A stretch of DNA of 64,000 nucleotides from Penicillium oxalicum (Eukaryota > Ascomycota > Eurotiomycetes > Eurotiales > Aspergillaceae): NCBI RefSeq assembly GCF_001723175.1, contig NC_064650.1, positions 3,162,001 to 3,226,000 of the forward strand, in the 5' to 3' direction. Under the pieces are notes generated by a model. The model worked only from the letters and a program-made list of their open reading frames with translations, was not told the origin of the DNA and did no database searches. Both the position numbers and the translations under genes were made by a program. This document shows, piece by piece, positions 10,971 through 22,243 of the stretch; position 1 is the stretch's first letter; every line of letters starts with the position of its first letter.

Positions 10971-12267
10971 GGCTAAGTTGTTCTGTTGGTGCTGCCTGCT
11001 ACAACATTGACATGACCACAGCAGAGCCACCGAGTCGGCGATATCCGAGAGGGCTAAGGTTGATAGTCAAATAACAGCGACATGCCCGGCACTGACAATG
11101 CCGACTTCGCAAGCTAATGGACGTGGTCGCGGGTTGTCGGTGCCAAGTCGAAGTGTGGGTCCCAGGTCCCTGAGTCTTCCATGACCTCACATTTCCGCGC
11201 TCCTAGTCAGGCACCAAGGCAGCTGTGCAGTGCCTAGCCCTGGATCATCTCCTCTCGGAGATTCTATCAATATCGAATAAAGCACATTGATTTTGTATGG
11301 GATTGGTAGCGTCATGATATGTACCATGATGGAACTTATTGGTTCTCAAGACCTACCGACAATCACATGGTTTCAAGCCGAGCTTATAAGCTGCGAGGAT
11401 AATCTTCTATCTGAACGCAGCGACTCCGACGCCCCTTTGGACTTCTTGAATCGGCAACTTTAGTAAAGTGAATCAAGAAATATCGGGAACTGCAGCGGGA
11501 TGAGCTTCACTATTTGCTTCAGGGTGTGTTTTAGGAATACCGATTGCTATTCGTATAAGCGCCGCCATTATTCCTACCGTTTCTGTTATTTGTACATATG
11601 GTAGCTTGCGAGGACTTCTCGATATACTACCAAGAGTAAGGTAGTCACCTACCTTAGTTGTCCAGGATTACCGTCACTCACATGCTACTAAGGTTCTGAA
11701 GGCTGTCATGTGCGTCACAGCTTTGCGCAGTGATTCAGAGCAGCTGCTTATCAGCTCCGTTTTACACAATAGCAGCAGCTAGCTGAGAGAAAAGGTCACA
11801 GACTACTTCTTCCTTGACACGGGATCTAATCTCGTGTCTTTCGAGAGTCTAGTCCCGACTAGTTTTTCCTTGCTGAATGCACATTCCCACCAAGTGTACA
11901 GATTCTAGGTAGGGTCTAGTGCTCCCAGAACGACGTTTAGCCAAACTTTGGCCGTGAAGGCTTGCCTGTATGTGTTCTTGCTCCGGAAATCCTCTCTGTT
12001 CCATGCCCACAGCGAGCACCCTTGAGCTCGCCTCTTCCCATCACAAGGAAATGGGGATAGAAGTACGGTCAACCACTTGTTAGTTTCTCGGTCACAGATC
12101 CTATTGTATGTGACCCCAAATTACTATTTTACTTCTGAACAGAACTTTCACTTGTCTTTGTGGCGGACGATACGATAGTCACCCATGGGCTCACCAGGCA
12201 ATTGACATTCTAAGTAGGAAAGAGACCACTTGGACGATTCTCTTCTTCTCGAGAGGGAACATTAGCT
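10971..12267. other. gem1 upstream region; otherwise empty
   Basis: The part next to 10970 is the gem1 promoter. A short open frame after 11330 (reading ITWFQAELISCEDN) ends in a double stop and could be a further relic of the phosphotransferase at 12268, but this could not be shown. Confidence 0.3.
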
Positions 12268-12570
12268 ATGCACGGGTCCTGCCTCGCAGTCAAAGCCAAG
12301 GGCGAGGGATTCATTCATGTTTTTCAGTGGACGTCTACCGACTCCATCAGAATAGACGGTCCCCTCTTGGAGGACGTGCCGTCGGACAACGAGCTCTCCT
12401 TCGTGCACACAAAGAATGAAAGCGACCATATTCTGGTTAATGACTCTTTTGGCGTAGTTCGAATCATGGACTGGGCATGGAATCAAACAACTGTAGGGCC
12501 AGGGTCTTATATTGGCTGTGCATAATGTGGCTAGTAGCCGAATTCTACAGGGATCTATGATTCAGCTGCG
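12268..12570 (+). pseudogene. Remnant of an APH/choline-kinase-like phosphotransferase
   Basis: The frame from ATG 12268 contains ESDHILVNDSFGVVRIMDWAW. This corresponds to the fungal APH-family block in which a catalytic-loop Asp is followed by hydrophobic residues and an IIDWEW (Mg-binding Asp) motif. In other members the sequence then continues with a MWPVAEFY-like segment; here TGTGG CTA GTA GCC GAA TTC TAC reads WLVAEFYRDL in another frame, just after the stop at about 12525, and is itself followed by a stop. Only the C-terminal third of a kinase-like fold is present, with one frameshift, and nothing upstream supplies the N-lobe. It is a gene relic rather than an active enzyme. Confidence 0.5.
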
Positions 12571-13025
12571 AATGAAATGCGTGTACCCGGAAGCTCCATG
12601 GCCACGTGAATTTCGTGTTAATGAGTCGGATTGTATGAAATGGATGATGGTGGTGGACGAGGGATGAGAATCCCGAGGATGGCCTGACTCCATACCGTAG
12701 ATGTCTATGCAAGCCGAAGACTCAGTGGTCCTTTGATATTATGACTGACCTCTAAACGCTCGGCTCTTTGAATGCGTCAAATCCTTTGCCGGCAGCGCTG
12801 GGTACGAACCATGCCGCGCCAACCGTTACCGGGCAGGCCCACTTGACGGTGGATGGCTGTTGATCCGCGCCCCATCTGACTAACTGCCCGACCACTTCCA
12901 CTGAAACTCCGGTCTGCCCGCACTTGTCTTGGTAGCATCAGCCTCTTCAGCTTCCCCTCTTTTGCCTCCCCAACTCCCTACCTCATTCCTCGCCATTAGA
13001 CCTCTTCGCGAAGCGAACAGTCACA
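12571..13025. other. Promoter and leader of the SYLF-SH3 gene
   Basis: No gene is visible. The last 130 bases are C/T-rich, typical of a fungal leader, and end at the ATG at 13026. Confidence 0.4.
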
Positions 13026-14512
13026 ATGCCGATGGGAATTCATAACCCGCTGCCATCTTCTTTGAGCAGTACGTGTCATCTCGCTCCCCGAATGTGTGCT
13101 TCCCCGCAATTGTCGCACGGCGCCTCCGGCTAACCCGCAACTTTCTTCACGTGAACAGGCGAATGTAAAAAGGCGAGCAAGATTCTGACCTCCTTCGTGG
13201 ACCCCAGACAAGCCTTTGGCCCCGACAAGGTCATCCCACCAGAGATTCTAGCTGGTGCCAAGGTGAGCAGATTTCACAGCTTTCGCGCGGGGTGGTGACG
13301 ATGGTGGAAGGTCTCACTTGGCTGACGTTCTCCGTTCCCGACAGGGTCTCGCGATTCTCACAGTCCTCAAAGCCGGTTTCATCGGCTCTGGTCGATTTGG
13401 GTCCGGTATTGTTGTCGCTCGTCTCGGCGATGGCACCTGGTCCGCTCCATCCGCTATTGTCACTGCCGGTGCCGGTGTCGGTGGCCAGATTGGTTTTGAG
13501 CTGACGGACTTTGTCTTCATCTTGAACGATGCGTCGGCGGTCCGCGCATTCTCGCAATTCGGAACACTTACGCTAGGTGGGAATGTCTCTCTGGCGGCCG
13601 GTCCTGTTGGGCGTAATGCCGAGGCCGCGGGCGCAGCCAGTACAAAGGGTGTCGCGGCGGTCTTCTCATATTCCAAGACCAAGGGTCTTTTCGCGGGTGT
13701 CAGTCTCGAGGGTAGCATGCTTGTGGAGCGTAAGGATGCCAATGAGAAGATGTATCAAAGTCGCGTGAGCGCTGCGCAATTGCTCAGCGGGAGTGTGCGA
13801 CCACCCCCATCCACGGACGCATTGATGCGAGTGCTCAACTCTCGGGCTTTCCAGGGTAACGCTCGCGGTGCTGGAGACTCCATGTACAACGATATGCCGC
13901 TCTACGACGACCGTCATGATGATGTGGTCTGGGAGGGTCGGAGAGGTGACGCTTATGGCCAGGGAACACGCAGTAACCGCAGCCGCGCGAGTACATTTGA
14001 CGATGCTGGTGGCTATGAATACCGCGACAAGCCCCGGCGTGCGAACACCTCATGGAATGACGACGTGTATGACCGCCCAGTCGGGGGCATGTCTCGTTCC
14101 GCGACCACCCGTGGGTTTTCGAATGAGTCAATTGGAGACTACGGGCGAAGTCGAAGCAACACGGCCCCCATGAATGATGATTACAGCTACTCAGACAGTC
14201 GCCCCTCCCGTCCCACGGCGCCCAAGCCCGTCTTTGGCCAAAGGCCGGGCCAGGGCGCTGCTCTTCGATCCGATCAAGCAGTGGCACTTTACACTTTCGA
14301 TGCTGATCAAGATGGCGACCTTGGGTTCAAGAAGGGTGAGATTATTACCATCTTGAAGCGCACTGATAAAGCGGAGGATTGGTGGACGGGCCGGATTGGT
14401 GATCGCGTGGGCATCTTCCCTAGGTAAGCGACGACTCTCCAGTATGACCACTGCTCCCCGGAAGATATCTATATTAACTTGATGTCTCAGTAACTACGTC
14501 GACGCCTCCTAG
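13026..14512 (+). CDS. Ysc84/Lsb3-like SYLF and SH3 domain protein
   Basis: Four exons, 13026-13068, 13159-13262, 13345-14423 and 14491-14512, give 415 residues. The N-terminal SYLF domain (about 1-215) begins MPMGIHNPLPSSLSSECKKA and has the family features ILTSFVDPRQ, GLAILTVLKAGF, GSGIVVARL, WSAPSAI and GVGGQIGFELTDFVFIL. A disordered Arg/Ser/Asp-rich linker follows, and a C-terminal SH3 domain (about 355-415) has ALYTFDADQDGDLGFKKGEII, WWTGRIG and GIFPSNYV. Ysc84/Lsb3 proteins bind lipid and actin through SYLF and partner prolines through SH3 at endocytic actin patches. The last exon holds only the final Ser-Asn-Tyr-Val residues of the SH3 domain plus a short tail; without it the domain would lack its conserved end, which fixes the splice. 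Confidence 0.92.
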
Positions 14513-16505
14513 CCAGCTTTTGTTCTCATTCCATCCTCATCTTCTGTTGCGTGATTCGTATCTGCCCACGGGTGTCTCTTCCACTTTTCCCTGATGTTAT
14601 CGGCCATGCCACCCTGATTCCCCACTCCATCCTGAGTTTCCAAGGATTTGATCGGTTGTCTTCAACATGTCGGGGCGTTTGATTCATGTCGTCCACCTTT
14701 TTCCAACTTCGTATTCATATCGTTTAGTCCTGTGCCAAAGGGTCGTCACCATATTCCCTTGCGTCCTTGATCAGATGTCATTGGTCTTTCTTCGACGGCT
14801 TGGTGCCTTTTGAGCGTGTCATTCAGGTCCTCCATCTCTCTTGTTGCATTGTTCCCACGAAATTCCTAAAATAGACCTGATAAGCCTCTTCTCGCCCTGA
14901 ATCACTGAGATTTGCTCTCAGGCTAGACCTTTCCAACCAAGGACCTCTCACCAAGGGGCTTGGCCGTGGCCAGCCCGTATGATCAATCAGGGAGGGAGTG
15001 GCAGATAACTCGCTGTGGCGTGCACCGTCTTTCATCATTGGGGCACCTGATGTCTGCCTTTGTGAAAGATGTCAAAATTCATCCGCGCTTTTGACTCTTG
15101 GCGATCGTGACAGAGTAAGGTAGAATAGGGATATCCTTGTTCCTCTTCCGAGCCTTGAATCTCAGGCAGAAGAACTTCTGTCGTCTGCAGTCTCCCTTTC
15201 GTGATCCCTGAGCCTTGTACACCCTGGAACCCATTTCCTGTTTTTATGGATCAATTTACAGGGCGTACATATTGACAGATCCTTTGATGAGGTGGTAGGC
15301 GGCTCAGCTGCAATCCGCAGGATGGGATGAACATTCGTGCCAGAGACCTGGCGAGTGGTTGAGCGGAGAGACCTCGGCCGGATAGTTTGTACCAAGTCAC
15401 CATGTACAGTGTACATCCCTCCTGTCCAATTGGTGTGCCTCAAACTTCCGACTCTAGATGTACCCACTACCCAGTCTCACAAGCTGGTTTCAATTGACCA
15501 TTCGTAGAGTCCACAGAAGTTTCATGGCATTTCCCAAGCGGCTGGAATCTTACAAAGTGGACAACAAAACCGGAACGCCCCATCCAACGCTCTCGAAACA
15601 AGGTCGCATGTAGATCTTCGGTTATGCTCCGATCTGGCCCCCGTGGAACCCGAACCCTCGACAGTCGATTGCAATTGGGATCGGCCCTCTTCACGAGAAG
15701 CCAGCCGTGGAGTCGAGTCATGGCCTAGACTCTTCTCTACTGTTGGTCCTTGATTTAACTTTTTGCCCTAGTCCATGACCACCTCGTGGGTCTGGTGTAG
15801 AATACTATCTAGGCACCGATCACGTTTGGCCGATGGCTCTGGGAAGCGCTATCGACCAGAGCGGCTGCTTTCCATGAGCCCAAAAGTGGAGCCCGCAGGC
15901 CACCGATGCCCTCGTGCAAGTCATCCAAGCGGAATTTCGAAAATGAAACAGGTGTTCATCATGCGCCTTCTCTCTCATTCCTAACTCTGCACATCCGGTC
16001 GTTCACCTCTGTGCCAGGAAAAGAAGAACGTGGTGAGGAAGTCGTGCTGTCTCTCACTCCTTCACGTCAGGTGCTCTGGCCATCAGTCGTGACCTCGTGG
16101 TCTCTTCCTCTCCGCCCGACGGTTTCTCCAACGGATTCGAAACCTCCGCGTCCCTCCACCCCCTCCTCAGCCCAGCTTCGACTTTTGCAGAACCTGTGGT
16201 CGCCCACCTTGAACACGTGTGAATGATCTTTCTTCTTGGTCGCTTCACCCTTTGCCTGTCAGATTTTCTCATTCGCATCCTACAAATGACCCAACAAGAG
16301 CGATAGCTACTGGATAGCCCGCACCTCCTCCATTCAAGTCCCACAACGCTTTCTCGCCGTGAACCCTCCCCGCTTCGATGATTGTGCATCTTGATCGGAA
16401 CGTAGCACATTGATTTGGTTCTTCTCCGGCTCCATCCAGGCTTCGCCGCCCACTGGGCTCCCAGGGTTGTTTTGCTATCCTCTGATTACTGTATAGCTGG
16501 TTCCC
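14513..16505. other. Long non-coding stretch between SYLF-SH3 and Zds-like genes
   Basis: It should include the 3' UTR of the SYLF-SH3 gene and a long leader or promoter of the Zds-like gene. The sequence is C/T-rich throughout, and several mid-length minus-strand frames (such as 16054-16410) look like shadows of this composition. No tRNA or conserved protein was recognised. Confidence 0.35.
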
Positions 16506-19500
16506 ATGCAGGTGAGTTCTTTCCAATCAATTCACACTCTCCTTGTCCGGCCGTGTACGGGGGCCGAGACTCCGGCGGTGCCGTGGATGCGGTGCCTGTT
16601 TGGACATCCACCCTCTCCGTCGGAGTCGTATTTCAGACATCCTAGGATGCGCTTTCAATGAATCCCAGTTCCTTGTCGTCAGGAATACCTGGTGCAGGTG
16701 GCATTTTCATTGGCTGTGCACTGTGCTTATCGAATTTCGGTTGCATTTAGGCTACCGCAAGGGCCCCTGAGGCTAGTGGAGGACACACGACACGACGAGG
16801 CCATGTCACACATCTATCAATTAGCGATCCGAGCCACCATGTGACTGAGGCGATCGGTCACATGTACGACGATGACTACGAACCGATGGAGTCTCGTAGG
16901 CTCAGCTACATCACATCACCGTCCAGCGAGTCCATCACGACCGTACAAAGACAGGATGCCGGCTTGGAACCTTCGCTGTCGCCTTCGAGAGCGACACACC
17001 GGTCACCTACCGAAGGGCATTTCAAGCAAACGAATGGAACCCTGCGACCACCTCTCGTCGGCCAACGGTCTTTCGATCGAGAGAGCGAAACAGGGTCACC
17101 CGATTCGCCAAGGTCTCCCTCCGAAACCGCGACTGCTTCTTTCCCATTGAACGATATTGAATACGAATCGAATCCTGCCGCCGTAGTTCAGGAACTGAAC
17201 AATCTGGCTGCTATTCGACGAATGTCTATGGACGCCGCGCTGGCAGGTGATCCCGATCTCCCTTCTTTCGGCGGCAATCTTGCAATTCCATCACTACCTC
17301 CGTCACCGTCCGCCGATGAAAATGATGCGTCAAGACTGTTTTGGGTCCCGGCTAGCCTGCACCCAGAGCTTGCGCCAAAGGAATTCAGGAGCTTTCTGGA
17401 AAGCAAGGCGGATATCATTAAGCGCAAGTCAGGCGAATTCTCGTCGTCGCTCTCGGCCCAAGGCCATGGATCCGATGGTGGTCTTCGCCGGAAAAAGTCT
17501 ATGTTATCCAGACAGATCCAGGATTCACACGGATACAGGGACGGCGCAGAACGATTGGAACGACAACGCTCGCAGTCCAGTCGGCGGGGAGCTATGTTAA
17601 GTCCGAATCTGCAGGAATTGGAGACTCTGGTTGACGAGACAAGTGACGACAGGGATCCGTTGGTGCGAGGGCTTCAGAACATGAGCATTGCAGCCGACGA
17701 GGACCAGCCAATACTACCCCCCGCGCCACCGGGCCACAGTCTGCGGCGATCCACAAGGACCCAATATAAAAAGGCGAGCCTGAAGAAAGGCGAAAAAGTC
17801 CCTTATTCAAAGAGAGTCGGAAGAGCGCTCTCGGAGTCGGCACAGACGGGATCTCCCTCGCCCACTTCACCGTTGAACGAACAAGCCGACCAGGGAGTGG
17901 CTCGGGCATCTACCGACCCGGCATCTGCCGCAGAGCGAGCAATGCGATCGCCGTCGATTTCATCTCACGGCCCAGCTGCTGCACCAGGCTCGCCCATCAG
18001 CTCCACCTTTGATTTGGCAACGGGTAGCCCAGAGATCGAGCAGTATGATGCATCTTTCAGTCGCTCCGACTCAATTGCAAGCGACCCGGGGCCTCAATCC
18101 CGAGAAAGGCATTCCAATGTCAGACCCAATGGCCGTTCGACCTTGGTCACCCCTTCGCCCGAAAAGAATATCCCCGCAATCATCGAGACTCCTCCGCCTG
18201 AAAGCAGTCCAACACCGCGGAGTCCCGTCGTGCAGCCGCCCCTATCACCAGATCGGGACACCTTTTCTCTTCCTTCCGGCAAAACATCCCCTGTGCTTGA
18301 TTCTCCACCTGCCAAGCGGCCTCCATTGAATCGGCAATCGGGTAAAGATTCAAGCTATAGCCTTGATGAGCTCGCCAATCAACCGCAGATGGTACCCGGT
18401 AATAGCACAAGAACGGACAGTCTTTCATTCATTCCCACAGCGCCAGAAGACCGAAAATCCGAAGACCGCAAGTCGGAAGGCAAGAAATCCAAGAAAGATT
18501 CGGAGGGCCGAAAATCCAGCTGGCACTGGTTGAGAGGCAGCGAGGAGAAGGAGAAGAAGAAGGAAAAGGAGAGTGAAGCCAAGAAAAACAGGTCAAAGTC
18601 TAACGAGAAGCCTCACGTCACTGTGCGGGTCGAGGTCCCAGCGGCCTCGGAAAGCATTCCCAAAGGCAGGGAAAGTCTTGTTCTAGATCGCCTCGACCCA
18701 AAGCTGGAGGAAGAGCGGCGAAAAGACGGTGTTCGTCGTACATCCGGTGACTCCAAGAAAGAAAAGGATGGTATTTTCTCGTCAATTTTTGGCGGTGGAC
18801 GCAAGAAGCACAGTGGAGAGAGCCACCACCGCAAGAACTCATCCCGGGGCCTCTCCCCAGAGCCTCCCGTTCGTCAATTGCGACCTGATATCGACTACCC
18901 TTGGACTCGTTTCACGATGCTGGAGGAGCGTGCAATCTACCGGATGGCCCACATTAAACTTGCTAATCCTCGTCGCGCCCTCTACTCGCAAGTCTTGCTG
19001 AGCAACTTCATGTACTCGTATTTGGAGAAAGTGCAGCAAATGCATCCCCACATGGTCGCGTCATCAAGCTCCCAGCAAAAGTCGTCATCAAAGTCACGGG
19101 ATCAGCCTGACGAGTACCAGCAGTATCAACGATACCAGGAGGTCAGTCAAGCCTAATATCTGATAGGTGTGATGTTCAACTACTGACAGCCCTTTGCCGC
19201 GCATAGCAGCAGCAGCAACAGCAACAGCAACAACTCCAGCAACAACAGTACCAGCAGCAGCAGCAATACGGGGACTCTGGATATGGAGATTCCATGTACG
19301 ACTACGAGGATGATCAACAAGACCATTATCAATCCAATGGAAGGTCTGGACAGCATGGCTACGATAATAGCCACCACTACACCTCAAACTCTTACGGCTA
19401 TGGCCACTCGTCTTTTGGAGATGATTGTCAGCTCGATGACGATGACGAAGATGATATGTGGGGGACAGGGGCGGGGACTGGGATGGGAACCAGGCACTAA
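16506..19500 (+). CDS. Zds1/Zds2-like protein with Zds C-terminal domain
   Basis: The main exon (about 16751-19141) and last exon (19207-19500) are clear; the first exon is less sure. The long frame has no early ATG upstream of MYDDDYEP at 16862, although it stays open and reads RRGHVTHLSISDPSHHVTEAIG, which looks like the usual N-terminus. A six-base exon ATGCAG (16506-16511) followed by GTGAGT and an acceptor at 16749-16750 joins in frame and would give 896 residues. The protein is serine/proline-rich and disordered, with a Lys/Glu/Ser-rich charged tract, then the conserved Zds C-terminal block DIDYPWTRFTMLEERAIYRM and ALYSQVLLSNFMYSYLEKV. After the 65-base intron comes a polyglutamine tract and an acidic tail ending DDDDEDDMW. 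Zds proteins regulate Cdc55/PP2A, cell polarity and the mitotic exit pathway in yeast. Confidence 0.85.
19207..19268 (+). repeat. CAG/CAA repeat coding for polyglutamine
   Basis: At the start of the last exon of the Zds-like gene a run of CAG and CAA codons, broken by single CTC and TAC codons, encodes about 18 glutamines. The mixed codons suggest an old repeat under protein-level retention rather than a pure slippage tract. Confidence 0.8.
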
Positions 19501-20539
19501 AGGTTTCCGATCCTTTTTCCTCAAAAGCATCACTGTGTGCAGTCCATCTTTTGATATAACATCGCTTCTCTCCCACTGCAACATCACACTCTCCCTTCAA
19601 CCGTTTGCAGGATGGCTTTGATTCTTGTTGCAGAAGCCAAGGATTTTCTCACCTTCGAGGAAATTTGCGGGTTTCCCAGCTCTTTGGCTTTGGGTGCCGG
19701 GATTACACATCCCTCTGACTTGGTAGCAAATGTATAGTTTGCCACACGGGTCTTTTCTCCCCACCATCTGCAAGGTTCCGAAGCCTATGCTACACGCTTT
19801 GGGCTATTCCGGCTCTTTATACAGGATGCACTCTCGAGTCTCCATCCATTCTCACTTATTCCCACCCAGCCAACCTTCTATTGTTCCTTCAACCATGTAC
19901 CTTGCTCTCTCATTTTGCGGTCTCTCCACATAGTCTGTTTTGCATGCATTCCCTCTCATTTCTCTCTTACTCTTTCCGCATAGCGTCGGGGGTGTTTCTA
20001 ACGTTAGAACTTTTCCTTGTCTCCAAGTCACTCGTCTTTTATCTGACTGTTTTGCCTCCAAGCATTCCGTTTTCATGCACATCCTTATGATTGATCACCG
20101 TTTGGGCCTTTTCTGGCTGGGCATTCCATACTTGGGTCTGAACAGAGTAGATACCTATGATTTTACTCATGAATACGGTGCATTGTGTGACTAGTCGGCT
20201 ACCCTGAATGGACATTCACCGTTAAACTTTATACTTTTTGGAAGGAGGCAGTTCTGGTTAAACAAAAAGTTTCCCGCCACCAAGATTGCTCATTACCATG
20301 TCTGTACCCACTCCGTGCTGAAGCCTTTTTGTCCTTGAACGGGGGGGGGTAAAAACATTTCGAATCCATGTGGTATTGAAAAAAACAGAGTTGAACAGAA
20401 TATCCAACCTAAGAGAAGGCAGGGAAAAAAAGGATTAGGAAACAAAAGGTATCTCCCACGTTGAATATGAATATGCTAAGTGTAGGAAAGTGATGAAAAG
20501 TTGAGGACGGGGAAGGAAAAGGGGAAGGAAAGCCCGCAC
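19501..20539. other. Convergent 3' region
   Basis: It lies between the ends of the Zds-like gene (plus) and a Zn2Cys6 gene (minus), so it holds both 3' UTRs. It is rich in T and C runs and has a run of ten G near 20341. No gene was seen. Confidence 0.4.
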
Positions 20540-22243
20540 TTATACGCTCGACGAAGCCGAACTGCTCGACCAGGATTTATGAAGAGCTGGCCAGTCCACC
20601 TCAACACCCAATCTCAGATGATCCGAGTTCAACTTCAAATCATCCAACAAAGAGCTCTGCTGCGAGAAATTGAAATCGTGCTGGTACTCATATAGCCATT
20701 GCTTCAAAGTTTTGCGCTGCAAAGGGTCAGTAGTAGCCACCCACGCCACGCTCAGGCAAAGGATCATATATCCCGAACCAACGGGACGCAAGCATTCTGA
20801 TTCGTCATTAAGGACAAGGAGTTCCTCGACGTATTTGTAAGCATCGGCTTGGAGAGAGGCGGAGTGCACGTCGAGGGACTGCAGCATGCAGTTGAATAAG
20901 AGGGAGATAACGATGCCGAGGCCGTAGACACGATCATTGTGCACGAGGAGAAGACGTTCGATCCAGGTCTTGCGGGGGCCAGGTGGGAGGCCTTGAATCA
21001 CCGAAAGATCCTTTGTGATTCGAGCTTGTTTGAGATGGTCAACGTCGAGTTTGCAGGTGAGATACATGGCCCATAGTTCGTCAAGGACGCCAGTGGTGTC
21101 GAGTCCGGTACGAAGAAGGACTTTGGCTCGACGCATGAGGTCGGGAACTCGAGAGAGGTTCAAGAGTAAGCGCCCTTCGGCTTTGTTTACGTCATACTTG
21201 ATGGTGATGAGGGTATCCCATTCTTCTTGGCAGAGCTCAATATTTCTGTTGAAGATCCCTTCAAATAGCTAGAGCGCATGCTGATTAGCGTCGGGCGAAC
21301 CAAGGGTCAAAAGTGGGTCTCCCCAAAGGCAAGTCGCACATGCACAACACATGAAAAAGACCGTGCAAGACAACATTGTCTTGGAGGGGGGAAGGGGGAT
21401 GTTTATGTTGTACTCACCACCGTCCCTGACAAGCACAACTGCATTTTCGCCTCAAAGTCGTCACGAGGGCCAAAGTTCTTCCGAGCCTTGAGGATCTGAA
21501 TCGCACCCTGTGCGTGCCCAGACCAATGCAGGCTATTATGAGCACCAATCAATGTGTGACAGACAAGAAGAAGCATCACTGCTGCGAACGTGTTGGACTC
21601 GTGCGCATGGACCGGATCATCCAGATAAACTCGGAGCGTGCGCAGTGCAGCCGTATATTTGGTCAAAGTCCGCACAGTTCCATGCAGGTGATTACAAAGA
21701 TCGGCGTGTGCGCTCGCTACGGCTTCTGCCGCACGGTCCAATGCATCGTTCGTTCCAAGTCGGCGAGGAATGTCCTGCATAAAGAGGCCAAAGCTCCAGG
21801 CAAGGTTCCACCGAAAGTCGGTGGAATAGTCAACTGTCTTGAGGAAAGCACTGGCCAATTTGGCAGTGCTATTCGTCAAGTCTCCTGGAATGAAATACCC
21901 GGGACTAGAGCGATCATGCGAGCCGAGAGCACCATTGAAAGGCGTCAAGTCCGAGTGGGTGGCTGATGGCAACGGTTTTGCTTGATGATGGGTCTGAAAC
22001 TTCTTGACGAATTGATTTTCCTGCTGGAACTTGTAGCGTCGCTGGCCTGAGCCTTCGCATTTGATCTTCAAGCGGAGACAGCGGCCGCAAGAGGGCTGTT
22101 TCTCGTCACACTGAGCAGCCACGCATGTCAATCACTGAACGGGCCGAGACCAGATGCCGATCTGGGGTGAGGGTGGATTGCGGTACCTTCTTTTTCTGCC
22201 TCCGGCACGCCTCACACGCCTTGCCCGATGGGACCCCTGGCAT
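20540..22243 (-). CDS. Zn2Cys6 transcription factor
   Basis: Three exons on the minus strand, 22243-22187, 22110-21418 and 21268-20540, give 492 residues. The start MPGVPSGKACEACRRQ leads straight into a binuclear zinc cluster with cysteines at about 10, 13, 20, 27, 30 and 37 (C-x2-C-x6-C-x6-C-x2-C-x6-C). The first intron falls exactly before the third cysteine. The rest matches the loose helical layout of fungal regulator effector regions (HAHESNTFAAVMLLLVCHTLIG, WSGHAQGAIQILKARK), and the C-terminus is helical with a serine tail. Such proteins act as nuclear sequence-specific regulators; no target can be inferred. The original first-exon frame would be missed by a simple ORF call, which would instead start inside the intron. 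Confidence 0.85.

Noticed and set aside
15600..15720. A tRNA-like look on the minus strand (GGGTTCGGGTTCC near 15645)
   Set aside because: The arm does not pair into a proper T-stem, and no matching acceptor or anticodon stem was found.
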